64,000 nt of DNA from Ascidia mentula. Its lineage: Eukaryota > Chordata > Ascidiacea > Phlebobranchia > Ascidiidae. Every line of letters begins with the position of its first letter. Position 1 is the stretch's first letter. The stretch covers positions 14,322,001 through 14,386,000 of the forward strand of contig OX387198.1 in assembly GCA_947561715.1 (NCBI GenBank). Direction: 5' to 3'. The notes beneath the pieces were generated by a model that worked only from the letters and a program-made list of their open reading frames with translations, ran no database searches and was not told the origin of the DNA. Positions 40,489 to 53,963 of this stretch are shown here, piece after piece. The position numbers and the translations under genes are program-made.

Positions 40489-43400
40489 ATGCGAGAACCA
40501 GTATGCAATTTGTATTTAATTGGTTAACAAATGTCTAGTTTAGTTTACCTTTTATTATAGTTTCTTAATAAAATTTCTTTTACAGATTCTGTCATCAGTA
40601 AGGAGTTTACAATCATTGATACTGAAAGAAACCAAAAGCAGGATTTGAAAAAAAAGGTGTGCCAGAAATTTATAGATTAGCTTTTTTAATTATGGAGGTT
40701 GCACTGGCAAACAAATCCTACAATATTGATTTGTGTTGTCTGTTATTCTTTGCATAGTAACTGTATTATTCTTGAAAGTTGATAAAGGTGCGACCTGACA
40801 TCGAAGTTGCTGAAGTGTATGATTACATCATGACAGAATGGAAACTCAAACCACCAAAGCTCATTGTTTCTATAACTGGTGGAGCTCGGGACTATAGAAA
40901 GAAATTGTGGCATACCAGATTCATAAAACATCTAATTCATGTAGCTGTGGATGCAGGTGTAGCAATGTTGCATTCAACTATGTTAAAATAAATATGCTAG
41001 TGATGCACTGAAACAGCAATTTGTTTATTCAGCTGAAACCAAATATTTGGCAAAAGCCGAAACTAATTTTGGTATACATCTCCTTTAACATGATAAATTT
41101 AAACGAAGCATGTGCTGGATTGGATCTAATCAAATAAATCAAATAAATCGAATACACAGCTTGAACAATGATTCAAATCTGCGTATTAGTGTTGCATGCT
41201 GTCAAAAAAAGTTTCGGTTTCGGACAAATTTTGCAAAAATTCTTCTTTGAAACTGAATAATTATAAAAGCCTTAGTTTCAGCCGAATAAATTCTGTAAAC
41301 TGAACTTTCGGTTACATCCCTAATTAAAACCATACAGTAAGACATTATAACCTAAACCACCATACTTGACACCTAATATATATATATTTTTGATGCATAT
41401 TACCTAACTAGATAAACCGTACTGTCCCACTTTTTCTGTAGGTAGTCAAATTGTAAAGAAATGACATTTCAATTTTTTTTTATTGTCTAATCCAGATACC
41501 CCGCAAACTGTTGTTATGTAAGAAAATTGACCAAAAGAAAAAATTATTAAGTTTTGACCGATTTCTGTTACTAGGGGCATGGATCGTTACTGGTGGGACA
41601 AATTATGGTGTGATGGCAGAAGTTGGCAAAGCAGTGGAGGAATATTGCAGCAAGTCAAAAAAAGAGGTTAGTATTAAGAATCGGAAATTGAAATAGCCCA
41701 ATTGGTTTAACATAGTACATCAGTATAATTTTCTTTTAAATTTATTTACATTTATTGATGTTGCAGCACACTTAGTTAAAACCATAAATTAATATTTCCC
41801 ACAGGTTGTCACGATTGGAATAACCACCTGGGGAGCTATTCATGACCGGAAAAGTATAATTAAAGATGAGAAGGTAAAAAGAGGATGTAGGAGTAGTAAA
41901 CAAGAACCTTAAGGCAATTGTTTGTGTCAAAGAAACCCATCAACTAAGTCTAAGATCAATGCTTTAATGTTCCATTGTGTTTTGTACAAAAATCGCTTGG
42001 GATCGGAGATTGTCATAGAAAGCTATTGAGTCGACTTTCTATAAAATGCAATTGCATTTTGTATGGCTTTCTAACCAAAAATAATGTTCAACCTAGAGGT
42101 CAATTGCCTCCAGAGAGGCACCTAAGGCTTTTTTTGTTTAATAGAGAAAGTATTTCCCAATATGTGGCCTTACAAGGTAATTAAATATAAAAAAAACTTG
42201 TTTGGAAAAATTGCAGCATGACGTAAGCAATGGAAAAGGTGTTCTGGACAAAAACCACTCCCATTTTATTATGGTTGATGATGGTTCAGAAGGGCTGTAT
42301 GGCAAGGAAATAACATTTCGTGCTAACTTTGAAAAGCATATAGGTTTGTGTTTTGTTAATTTGAAAAACTTCTGTAATATTTTTGGATGAAAATTTTGGT
42401 TATCAGCTGAAAGGAAAGACGATCAAAAGGAAAGAATTCTGTGTTGCATTCTTCTGCAGGGTGGATCAGGATCATTAAAGGTATTTCCGTGTTGATTAGT
42501 ATGTTACCCATATAATTGTTGGGTGGTTATATGATGTATTTTCACAGTGTACCATGCTTTGCAGACTGTTAATGAAACTTTGAAGACAGGAACTCCTGTA
42601 GTGGTGGTTGGCGGTTCTGGACAATGGGCAAATATTCTGGCAACACTTTGCTCCAGTCAAGAGGAAGCGCAAGTTAATCAAAACCAAATAAAAGAGCTTT
42701 TGCAAGGTATATCTGAATGACTATGGAACATATAAACAGTTATAGTTTATATACTACATACTATATTCCTGAAACTCCAAAAGGAGTAAAGTTTGATCAG
42801 CACTAGTGCATGATCTTTATTTGTTATCAAAGATATAAATTTCGCCTATTGGCATTCTCAGTTTATCAAAGTAATTTTTCAAATCTCGCTCTGACTTATC
42901 AGGAAAAAGTGACTGATCCGTCTAAGCCTGCAAACCTAATGATCTTGGTGTGGTAGCTCTGATTGCAGAGTAATACAAGTAATGCTCAGTGGGGAAGATT
43001 ATGCCATTGCATGAAAAATTACTGCATGTCTGATTACGGTTGTAGAGATCCCCTACATATGTGTGAAGGTTGCCTAGCATGTTGTGCACTTGCGCACCAG
43101 TGTGTCTTGACCACATTATATTCTGAAAAACCGCTGAGCTCCTGTAGCTCACTTGGTAGAGCATCTGGCCTGATTAGCCAGCGTTTGGCTTGTGAGTTTA
43201 AACCTTACTGAAAGCTTGATTTTATCAATCTCAATCCGACTTGTCAGAAAAAGTGGCTGATACAGCCTGGCTGCAATGCCTGGGCTGCGAAGCCTGCCAA
43301 CCTAATGATGCCAATACGATAGCTATGATCGCCAAGTAAGGACCTGCAAATTGGGTGATTTACTGCGTGGTATCACATAAAGTGCTAAAAAGTAACTAAA

Positions 43401-46197
43401 TTAATATTTTTATTAACAGAGAACATGATGAAGTGGAACACAGATGAAGAGCTATCCAACTGGACATTCATGGCTGAGGAATGTGTAAAGAAAAAGCATT
43501 TACTTACTGTTTTTCAACCTGATACACTAGACAGTGCAGAGGAACAGGAAGGTGTTGTATTTGCTGCACTACGTCTTGGTATGAATCTAAGAATATAATG
43601 TTTGAAACAGGGTTGTGGAGTCAAAAAACAACATTTTTTTTCAAAAAAAATTCCATCTCAGCTGTGTACAGATCGTTTGTGGAATTTAGCAAATAATGAT
43701 GTTGACACCACATAAATTTTATTTGACTAGTTTTGTTAGATTTTAGCGTTTGTGACTCTGCAATCCTTGTACTAAGTTGGTCCAATAGAATGTAATTTTG
43801 ATGCAATTCTAACTTTTTCAAAACATGTGACATAATTTTCATGTGTCTACATCATGTTGCAACATGCAAATATTTGCTGTAATCAGGCAAAAACTATTGC
43901 CTCTTTGTAAGTTACAAGCATCACTTGCATTTACTTTTGTTGCATTTGACAGCTAACATGCAAAAATATGAAAAGAGTGATGAAAATGTGCATGGAAAGA
44001 GCATAATTGCAAGGTCACACATTCCAAAGCAGATAGACCTTACAAACATATTTGTGGAAACTGTTAAGAATGTAAAGTGTTTTTTTATGATAATATTAAC
44101 ATTTTATGTCTAAAGAGATATTTTCTCAAGGATAATGCCAAATTAGTGAAATACTTGTTGGATGACTTACATTTTCAACCTGAACTAAAATGGAATATAT
44201 TGATTGATCTTTACAAAGCCATTCATGGTTCTTCAAACTTTTGGAAACAAATGCGTGAAAAGATATCTGTTTCAAACCGGGCAGATGTGACCAGGTATTG
44301 TTATAGACTAATCCATATGAACAGCCAAAATGAAGTACCAATAATTTATACAATTCATTGTATATTTGCCAACTAAGGGTCATGTGATGACATGAAAGAA
44401 TTCTGCATTGTCTAATTACTGGCGGTGTCATTTGTTCAACAAAATAATATAGGCTATACATTAGGGCTGTTAAAAAAACCTTTGCTTTTGAAAAACATTG
44501 CCCTTTAACTGTGAGGTTGTGTGAGAAACATTGTAAATCAAGTATGAAATAAATGGGTTTTGTATTTCCACAGCACAAGTTATAAAATTTTCGATCTATA
44601 TGTGCTAATGCAATAAGAAAGGAAATGATGTTTTCAGCAGTAACTTTTTAAATGACTGTAATGCCACAAATGAAAAATCAGCAGTTTTAACTAGATCAAT
44701 GAACTAAGCCACCCTGGCTGGCTGTCGATTATTTACCATATGTATAGTTACTGAGTATAAACTGAAAAAATCAATCTGTCAGACAGCTCTCAAGATTAAT
44801 AACGTTTCCATATTTGCTGGACCTGTGTTTGAGCTTAGTTTTTTACGTTGCTTTTTTTCATATCTACTTTGTCTTTAGAGAAATGATAATACAAAATGTT
44901 GTTTCAATACACATGTTGTTGACTTTGTAGCAGTATGACACAATGTAACAAATTTAAAAAAAGAAAGAATGGTAACTAGGGATTTACTGCTACAAGCTAT
45001 AAGTTAACACCATTTTGACATTTATGTAACCGATTTTTTGCTCCCATTTATAAACGCAACAAATTGAAGAATTATCCGGCAATCAGGCCAGGAAGATTGT
45101 CCTCTCCCCAAGCTCACTGTCATCATTTTTGGCGCATAACGTTAATGTTGAATTAACAACTTCAGTGAATGCTAACAAATAACTTGTTGTGAAACAATAA
45201 CAGCGATTTAGCTCCTTGCATTTTACTCAAGATGATGGGTTTTTGAAAGGCTAAATACATTTTTCGACTAATACGTACTTTTCACCGCATATGCATTTTT
45301 TGGACATCTGTTATTATTTCTTGTTACAGTGTAATGCAAATGTTACTTGGACACTCATATGAGCAACATGAATTAAAGGTAGGATTTAAGTGCATGTAGT
45401 TTAGCTCATGTTTTCGGTTTTGCTGTTGGTTTTCTGAGCAATCGTGCCCCACATAATGTATGTTGTGAGTTTAATGATCACTCATTTGGATTTTTTACCA
45501 CCATTTTCCGAATTGATTTGTAACTGTGAAACATAAATGATATAGGCTATAGCTGCAAAAACAAATTTGTGGTTTTGCTCAATATAAATACGCAAGCCAA
45601 TACTTTCAACTGAATTTGCACGATTGAAAAGGATGAGCCAATTGTTGACTCGCTGAGAGAAATCTTCCAGTGGTCGGTGATAATGAACAGAAAGGAATTG
45701 GCTCGCGTTGTTTGGGAATCAATGACCGATCGACTTCCAGCCGCTGTCGCTGCAACTGCAATGCTGAAGAAAATGGCCAAAAAGATGAGTTCTACAACGA
45801 CGTTGGTGAGAGCACGTCTGAAAACTGTGCATATCATTACTACCATGTATTGACTACACTTCTGTTTTACTATCGTCACTATTCACACACCACAGTGGCA
45901 AATCACATAAAAACATTATATTCCCGTACTAGCAAAGTTAGGCGACGCAACAACATAAAGAACAAGTCTGTTATTGGCAAAGAGGTACTGTTTACCACGT
46001 AACGTAACGGTTACTGTCCTTGACTTAAGCCTGACAGTCTGAACGGACATGCCGAGGAGTACGCGTCACGAGCTCAGGATATTCTCACCCAGTGCATGAA
46101 GGACGACCCTGAGAAGACGAAGAAACTTTTGACAAGAAAACATGACAAGTGGGGAGGACTTGACTGCTTACAAATGGCAGTGGACGCCTCCGACAGA
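40489..46197 (+). other. copy C exons 1-14: MHR region
   Basis: Exons 40489-40522, 40586-40656, 40779-40956, 41575-41666, 41805-41873, 42217-42343, 42407-42480, 42565-42706, 43420-43578, 43953-44071, 44131-44294, 45330-45378, 45632-45805, 46030-46197. Conserved blocks match copy A, for example [13 protein letters not shown] in exon 4 and [16 protein letters not shown] in exon 8. Exon 10 is 36 nt shorter than in A. The acceptors of exons 3, 11, 13 and 14 end in AAG, a weaker form, and exon 13's tract is poor in pyrimidines. Confidence 0.85.
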
Positions 46198-49100
46198 GTG
46201 AGTTAAATGAATTTTTACTGATGAGGGTTCCGAATTCGATTTGTCGACAAATTTATCCGGATTATGCAAATATTTAAATAGCGTCACGGTTTGAACAGTA
46301 AAGTCACGTTTGTAAAGGTCTAAACAGCAATGCAACACATGTTTCTAACCTTACCATTTGTTTAAATTAAACTTACCTGCAAACCATTTGGAAAGGTCAC
46401 GGGAAAGGACAGGTCGTTTTTCTTTTTGCAGGATATAGTATCCAACCAAGCTGTACAAAATTACCTCACCAGTTTGTGGAGAAATAACATGAACTACAAC
46501 GGGTGGATACACCTTTTGTTGGCCGTTTTATTAATTTTCCCTCTCTTCTGGATCGATTTCTCGGAAGTTGCTGTTGACGAAAGTAACGAAGGCAAAATGA
46601 AATTTTACAAAATTTAAAACGAACACTTTTAGGTTTGGAAGCTGGGAATGCTGGCAGTGAAAATAAGAGGAAAGTTTCATTTCCTAAAAAGTTTTCAACC
46701 TTTTATCAAGCGCCGGTCACTAAATACATAATTGACATCATGTATCGCTTGGTATGTTGAGTTACCATAGGTTACCACAGAAATTTAATTTTCCCATAAG
46801 CTAAGATTTTGTTGCTTATTATTTAGTTTTTAACTTCATGTCTCTTGTGCGAACTTATTACAATAACTTACGATTTTGATCGTTTTGTTTCAGTTGTTCC
46901 TGGTATTGTTCAGCTACATTTTACTCTTCAACTTCTATCCCTACAACGGGTCAGTTTCGACACTAGAGGCGCCATCTATAGCAGAGTGGTTGTTGGTTGT
47001 TTGGGCTCTGATCCTCTCCTTGGACGAGATATACGCGGTTCGTTTTGTGCTGAACTAAAAACTGTGGGTTAACTTTGTTACTTACCAACCATTTACCACT
47101 TGCAACTACATTTTTTTTCAAAAAGTCGTATATTTGTCTGTATCGTCCTGTACCGCATCGTATATTAATATACTTTACTCTTCCTAGACATGCATATCTC
47201 TTTATTCGGCAAAATATTTTTGCTTATACTGTTTGTTATTTAGCACGTTATTATTATGTGCACAATTGCGTTGTTATGGTTTTGTTTATCACAGGTTTTT
47301 GGAGAGAAAAACAAAAAACTTTTGCAGAGCGTTCAGTTTTGGTTCGCTGATCATTGGAATAAAATGGCTACCTTTGCTCTGCTGCTCTTCTTGTTGGTTT
47401 TTTTTTTAAGGTTTGTCACGCAAACATGAGTTTTTGTAAGCAATGATAACAAAACCATCTTTTTCAGGTTTCACTCTGATTTGAATCCCTCACGGGTAAT
47501 TCTGTCTCTGGCCTTTATTGTTTACTGCCTTCGGTTGCTGCAAGTCATAACTTTAGGAGAAACTATCGGCAAGAAAATAGTCATGATAGGTTATATGGTA
47601 AGCATGAGCTGAAGATTTTTTTTTTTTTTTTTCTGGGACGCGCTACCAACAAAGCTACCAAACGCTTTTCTCTTTAATGCTTGAATCTTAGCTATCAAAT
47701 ATTTTGTTTAAACATGAATTCCGCTAATATTAATTCTCTTTACCTCTGAAAACATGCTTCGCATTTGGGAAGTGGTTTTTGATTTCACCAGAAAAAATTT
47801 CCAACGTTGTCCGACTATTCTGTAAGATAACATCCGCTTGTTTAAAAGAGAACAGTTTTTGTAAATATTTGTTTTTATTTCGCAAGTTGAAAGATCTCTG
47901 GTTCTTTATTGTCATTGTGGTCATCTTTCTATTCGCGTACGGAGTAACAAGCCAGGGAATGCTTTACCCGAACGAGACAAGATATTGGTCGGCCATCAAA
48001 GGAATTTTCTACAAACCTTACTGGCAAATATACGGCGAGCTTTTCCTCGATGAAATAAACTACGACCCGAGTGAGTAGTTTGGCCCTAACTACAAATTTT
48101 GTGTTCATGTAGAATTACGCATTGTCTTACTCTATATGAAACTGTCGACAGGTGCAAGTAAATAGTTAGTGAAAACAATTCTACCGTGTCCAATACCTTT
48201 TACTGCAATTTTGTGTTTTTTTTTGCCGTCGTAAGAGTGCTCAGGGTAAGCATCTATTTTTCGTTTAACTTAAAGCATCTTCTTTTGTTTAAGCTTCTTC
48301 TGCGTTTGAGTGCACGAACAACCAGACGATGCTAAACGCCGGTTACCAACGTTGTCCACAGCAACAAAACGCGGTTCCAGTGATTTCAGCCTTCTACATG
48401 TTGCTAGCCAACATCCTACTTCTCAACCTTCTTATCGCCATGTTCAGGTATATAATATTCAAATAAGCAACTAGCGGGGTTGTAGAATGTGTGTTATTGA
48501 GTGTAAAAACTAAATCCTAAATTAAGGCAATTTGCTGGTCGACCGCGTAAATTATTACGATTCACAAACCGCATGTCGCTACGCAGGAAATTTACCTCGA
48601 ACTGAAAAAATTCCCAAAAAGGGTTATTTATTATGAACAAAATCTGTACCAAAGCTCTTAATAAAATTATTTGAAAAAAGCAGTTTAGGTTTTTATGATT
48701 GGGTGTGAATGGGATTTGTGCTTTGCCTTGTGAAGTTGTGATATATAGAATATTCGCCATCCTGGCTTAACGCGTTGATAACAACAAAACATGTATTTTT
48801 TAGCTACACGTTTACAAAGGTGGAGGAAAACGTCTCCATTTGGAGGTTTCATCAGTACCGACTGATTGCAAAATATCAAACCCGACCACCTCTGCCGGCT
48901 CCATTCAGTGTAATTTGGTATGTCTTGAAGGCCGTATCGTGCGAGTCATGCACAGAAAACAAATCGGGTAAGTTTCGCCAGTGATTCCAAAGCCTTTTCA
49001 AGCACAATTTTTCTCTTGTAAAGCTGTCGTCATACTACGTAAATATGTAGTACCTTGTAGTAATTTGGTTGATATCCGCTAATGTACATCTTCTATTTTA

Positions 49101-52100
49101 TTAGTTCTCCATTCAGGAATATTTCACTGTTACAATTACTTCATTGTTCTCGTTTGAAATAATTCCCAAGAAACCTTTTAAAACGTTCGACCAATTTGTA
49201 GATGAAGACAAGAGAATTAAAGACCAGTTAGATGAATTCGAAAAGCAGAACACTGACAGTTATCTGAAGGAAGCTGCGCATGCGCCAACCTCGTCGACTC
49301 GGACACAAGGCCGGGATGTTCCGCATGTCGACTCTTCTGAAAAGTGGTAGATTACTTGCGTGTTTCAGTGTCTTATTGCAAGATATGCTGAGAAACAGTA
49401 CACCCATGCAATTTCGCCTTGTCTAGATATAACACTTGGAAAAATTGTTCGACAATTGCAGATACCCCACCCTCCCTTGTTCGGCGATCACAGCTATCGT
49501 ATCGAGATCATAAGGCATTGCAGCCTATAGCTGGATCAGCCTCATTTTCGTTAAACTATGTGCGAAATTTGAAAAATCTTTTCAAACCTCACCCGGAGCT
49601 TGATTTTTGGAGCCTGGCCTGTGATACCTGTACACCTAATGAAGCCATGTTAACTTTAATAACACTTTGGGCAACCACCGTTGCAGCAAAAACTATTTTC
49701 CTTATATTTATGTGTGTTGTTTTATGAAATTATCCGATATTTTTACTCGTAGGCAACAGGTTAGTGCGATCGATGACCGCGTGAAGAAACTGAAAGCGAA
49801 CCTGGGACAAGTGAGCGAATCTCTACAGTGGATTATGCAGGCGATGCAAGACAACAATACAGTGCCTCAAAATCTCGAACAAAATAGTAAGAAACGATTT
49901 TTTGCACTTTATCTGTTACTTGACAGATTATCAAATTAGAAATATCAGAACAGTAGTTTTAATCAAAATTTTATTTTGATGAATTAAAACCCCTATTTTG
50001 CCCTATTTTCGCAGTCCATGTCAAGGCGCTGACGAGTCCATATCCACAAAGCAACGTGGAGCGGTTTCCTGTTCCTGGGGTCTTGGTATCGTGGGCGGTA
50101 AGAAAGTAAATTAAATATCACGGAAAGCTATCATGCCACGTTGTTGAGACCGCAGAGCGAAATTTCAAACTATTTTCGCAGATCCCCATGGCGTCGTACC
50201 AACCAAAATTTTACACTTCTGAGGCGGTTGCGAAAAGTCCATTTCGGGCTGATCCACCACTAGAGGGCACTATAGGCAATCCGCACCCACAGTTCAACAC
50301 ATACGATTCTCACTACAAAGTGGACAGACGAAGTTACGGGCGAAAATACCCCATTGTCAACAACCTACCAAGGTAATTGTTTTCCAAGTGTAATTTGTGG
50401 ATAATATTGCTTTACAAACCAAGAGAAGTGAGACATACTGCAACACAGCATTGTTGGTTTTCAAAACTATTAAATTGCATAGATTTTCACACAATTGCCA
50501 ATAATCATGTTATACCCGAATTAAACCATTGCTGTATGGCAATATAACTCTGCTTTGTGTTAACAACTCAACTTTTTAGTATTTTTATTCATTTCACCAT
50601 AATGCAGAAATCCCATGGGTCGCACTGGGATGTGGGGCCGTGGTCTGCTCGGAAGGTACGGACCCAATTATGCTGCTGACATCATTGTCACTCGATGGGT
50701 GAAGGGTGACGATGGCAACGATCTGGAAATTGAAGGAAAACGTGTCTTGGAATTCATCGCCATTAAACGTGAAGACACTGGAGATTGGGCGATACCCGGG
50801 GTAAGTGTGTTCGATTCACTCTGTTTTACTTTTGAAATTCGTAACAGTGGATGAATATCGCTGTTTCAAGCCACTTTCGTGTTGTGTCAAGATCTTGCTT
50901 TCTTTGGGTTTTGTTGCGTCAAACGAATCTTTGCCTCGAACGTTGTTCATGTCCAATTTCCAATTAGGGAAAGTATTTTAATAACATGTGAGGATGGTGA
51001 CCTTGTTTGGAGGCAAACTGCAATAATTTTTGTCATTACTTTATTACACCATGCATATCTCAATAATTTGAACTCATTTACATTTGTAATTTCTAAGGCT
51101 CTTCTTGAATATAAATACAATTCCTGAGATATGCACTATGGGGTAACCATGTATAGATCGGTTGTGTTTGTCAATATTGTACTTTAAAAAGGACTTCAAC
51201 GTTGTTTCACCAGGGGATGGTTCACCCTGGAGAGACAATAACTGAAACTCTACTGCGCAAATTTGAGGAGGAAGTCAAATGTGAAAATCCTGATATGGAA
51301 CCTGAGGAGCTCAGAAAAAAACTCAAAACGTTCCTGGAAGGCAACGTCGCCATTGAGGTGAAAACACATTAAATTGTTTGTTATAAAATTCTTTGCATTG
51401 TGACGTCACTATCAACCTCAGGTATTCCGAGGTTACGCTGACGATCATCGCAACACGGACAACAGCTGGATTGAATCAGTAGCCATGAATTACCATGACG
51501 ACAGTGGCGAAGTGCTTGGCAACCTGGTTGTGTCTGTGAGTATCTTAGTCCATCAGGAAGCTTATTTTAATACTTACGTTTAATGTATTTGCAATGGCGA
51601 AGTTAGAGCAGCCCAGTAGAAATTGATTGTATATTTGCTAAGATATCGTCGTTTAAACTTGTTGTTACTCTTTACAAATATGAAAATGCATTATTTGTCA
51701 ATTATTTACGTAGTTTGTTTTAACGCCTGTGTTCACCAAAACAATTGAATGCAGAAACGCAAATATTTGTTGTTCCCATGACGTCATACTACTATTCCAA
51801 CCTATTGTAGCTAACACGTCAGTAGCGCTACAGAAGGGAAGGGCGTAAAACTCCATAAACGGGACGAAAAAGACGGACCTATTCGATTAAATATAAAATA
51901 GACCCCCTTGTGTTTAAATTCATCAATTTTTTTAGATATTTATGGAGCATTACTGTTAATGAAATGACTGTAGAACATCACGAGGCATAATGTTTGAAAT
52001 GTTGTCATTTATGTGACATTCCTGAAGTCTTGGCGACCCATAAAGTTGTGCGACCCCCGGTTTCCCACAAATAAGGGTTATTAAAATCGGTTATTCGTTG

Positions 52101-52228
52101 CTTCGCAGCCCGGTGTTGTAGATGCAAAAGGCGCCAAATGGAAACGGATCGAGAAGTCGCTGAAGTTGTTTGCGAGCCATCAGGCTTACATTGAAAAAGT
52201 TGCCGTGAAGAAAAAAGCTTATTTCTAA
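40489..52228 (+). CDS. TRPM2: TRPM2-like cation channel, copy C (30 exons)
   Basis: Full-length tandem paralog of copy A; exon for exon it keeps the same number, order and nearly the same sizes. The joined coding sequence is 3,912 nt (1,303 residues plus stop TAA at 52226-52228), with all phases consistent. It has MHR1/2 (SITGGARDY), MHR3/4, S1-S6, the same pore ([15 protein letters not shown]), S6 ending LLNLLIAMF, a TRP region, coiled coil and NUDT9-H. Differences from A: the S3 motif is NKMA where A has NKID, and the Nudix box reads RKFEEE where A has REFKEK. Intron 15 uses a GC donor. The first exon (40489-40522, [11 protein letters not shown]) is the weakest call; exons of copy B might serve as an alternative 5' end. 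Confidence 0.88.
42870..43345 (+). mobile_element. tRNA-headed SINE and partial second copy
   Basis: At 43136-43215 a tRNA-like head has an A box (TAGCTCACTTGGTAGAGC) and a weak B box (GAGTTTAAACC). The body follows: AATCTCAATCCGACTTGTCAG to CCAATACGATAGCTATGATCGCC. The body's first part also occurs at 42876-42975 and, on the minus strand, around 57585-57665; its last part appears on the minus strand near 49475-49560. This is a dispersed SINE family in intron 8 of copy C, not a functional tRNA. Confidence 0.6.
46432..48967 (+). other. copy C exons 15-22: channel, pore and TRP helix
   Basis: Exons 46432-46591, 46633-46751, 46894-47037, 47295-47410, 47468-47597, 47887-48070, 48294-48447, 48804-48967. 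Exon 15 must end at 46591 with a GC donor (GAAG|GCAAAA) to keep phase 1 into exon 16; the A counterpart has GAAG|GTTCG. The S3 segment reads [12 protein letters not shown], lacking the Asp that coordinates calcium in TRPM2/4/5/8. The pore and S6 match copy A almost exactly. Confidence 0.88.
49202..52228 (+). other. copy C exons 23-30: coiled coil and NUDT9-H
   Basis: Exons 49202-49346, 49753-49886, 50015-50097, 50182-50372, 50608-50800, 51214-51357, 51422-51535, 52112-52228. Nudix-box segment [20 protein letters not shown]: the Glu of REU is Lys, the EE pair is present and the final Gly is Lys. [15 protein letters not shown] follows in exon 29. NUDT9-H of copy C is thus altered at a different catalytic position from copy A. 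Intron 23 carries part of the SINE body in minus orientation. Confidence 0.88.
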
Positions 52229-52674
52229 GCCTTCTGTGACCAACGCAGAAAGATTTTTTGATTAACGTCTTGTCATCACTTTCTTTGAGTTTATCCAACA
52301 TGTGACAATCACCTATAATTACCCATCAACTTATTTTTAGTGTATATGTGTGTGTTTTGTTCACCTTTGGTGAAAACCAGTATTTCTGTACTAATTCTTA
52401 AGTCGATATTTTTTGCACTTAATTGTGCATCGCATTTAACTGGTCTCAATCTGCACCTCAACGTTGACCACCAAATCATTTATGTGGCAACTGTTTAATT
52501 CAAATCTATTTCTGAATTGTAAAAAAAAGTGTTTCATGCAAATACATTGAAAGTGTGTTTTTCGGTGAGCTATATCCTGCAAACTTTATTTCAAAATGTA
52601 AAGAGCCTGTGATGAATTACAAACTCAAAATATCGGGGTGTCGTAAAAGTTGTTCGGTGTGAAATAGTCAAAGT

Positions 52675-53963
52675 TAACAGCTGCTCCTTCGTATGAAAAA
52701 TCTTGTGTGGAAGAAGTTGTAGTAGCGGTTTTTCTTGGCAAAGCAAGCGCCGGCCTTTTTGTCGCATTCGCAAGCTGCTTTTGCCAGACCTCTTCCATCT
52801 GCAATGGTTGGCAGTGGTTTATATAGCTCGCCCCGGGTTACATGACTTTAAACATATAATATAGGCAGGGAAATTGCGTTTTGTATCTTTGTTACTATGA
52901 TATGTGAAATGAAATATGGTGGCCCAGTATATCAATTTTGTCCCATTCTAACTTTTTTCTTATCAAAGTTATTGGACGTAATGAATGCGTGTATTCTGTT
53001 GAACATTATAGGCCTATAGTTGCACATTTTAAATATGGCATCACAGTGTTTCCATTTGCTAAGACTTACAGCACGTTGTTCGCTTATTGGAACACTTGGT
53101 CTTGTATATGGTTGTGGCAGCCAAGAAAGCAGTCCATTTGGTGCCCTTGTATTTTTTTGCGACAGCAAGCAAGCAAAGATCATGAGCTTTGCAGCATCTA
53201 AAATTGCATTTGATGAAAAAACATTTCTTCATAATAATTCCTTATGCATTAGGTATGACAAAGAACTTTTTGAAGGATGCCAAAGTCTTTTCAGGCACAG
53301 TATTACACTGGCGCTTATCGCATGTCACTTTGTTTTAAGTCGGATGGATTTTACTGCTGTGTTAGTTAACAGTTGATGGGATTGTTCAGCTAAATTACAG
53401 AAGCATCCGGCGTATGCCTAATTATGGCATTTACGTTTGATGAGGAAGTAGGGGAAGCAATGATTACTTCCAACCAAGCGTTGGCAGATCAACCAAAAAG
53501 AAGTTTTTGAGGTTCTCATTGGAGGACGTAAATAAACACTTTGTCCATTTACTTGAAACTTTTTTAAAGCTTCTTGATTATACAATGGTGGTTCGCTTGC
53601 TTAATCCAGTTCAACAACCACTAAAATATAAGGTTTGAATTTCTTTCACAGAAAAAATTTACAAATAAATCGGTGGCGAAGTTAAACAAGTAGAACTTGT
53701 CACCCCTTTAAAAAAACAAAGACATACGCGTCAATAGGATCCACAACTCTTCCAGCTCCTCCCCATCCGCACCAGCATCCGTATGCGATGTATCTTGCTC
53801 CAGATCCTAAAAGGTTTCCCAAATTTGGTGTCAAACCGCGATAGCACGCAATTGAAAATCCGAGGTTGTATGGAGGAATACTGGTGGAAGTTAAATCACC
53901 CTCCTCCTCTTCAATCTCCAGGAGTTCCCTCTCATTGAACACCGGCCAGTTGTTCAACTCAAT
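52675..53963 (-). CDS. secreted phospholipase A2 (three exons, 5' end not found)
   Basis: Calcium-dependent lipase releasing sn-2 fatty acids from phospholipids, a secreted, disulfide-rich family. Minus-strand exons 53963-53728, 53197-53070 and 52798-52675 join in frame (phases 2 and 1). They give the calcium loop YGCWCGWGG, the catalytic block DACCKAHDLC (His-Asp) and the C-terminal helix ACECDKKAGACF, which supplies the second catalytic Asp; stop at 52675-52677. The usual Tyr of HDxCY is Leu here (HDLCL). The first visible exon has an acidic stretch (LEIEEEEGD) before the calcium loop. No signal peptide exon was recognised upstream, so the 5' end is incomplete. The gene lies head to tail with the LDLa-GPCR and convergent with TRPM copy C, whose stop is 447 bp away. 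Confidence 0.85.

Noticed and set aside
43136..43215. tRNA gene
   Set aside because: A and B boxes are tRNA-like, but the B box is degenerate, the stem arms do not pair well and the sequence continues into a dispersed SINE body.
53020..53376. Plus-strand open frame of 118 codons
   Set aside because: It lies opposite the phospholipase A2 catalytic exon, which has splice sites, phase agreement and the CCxxHD motif on the minus strand.
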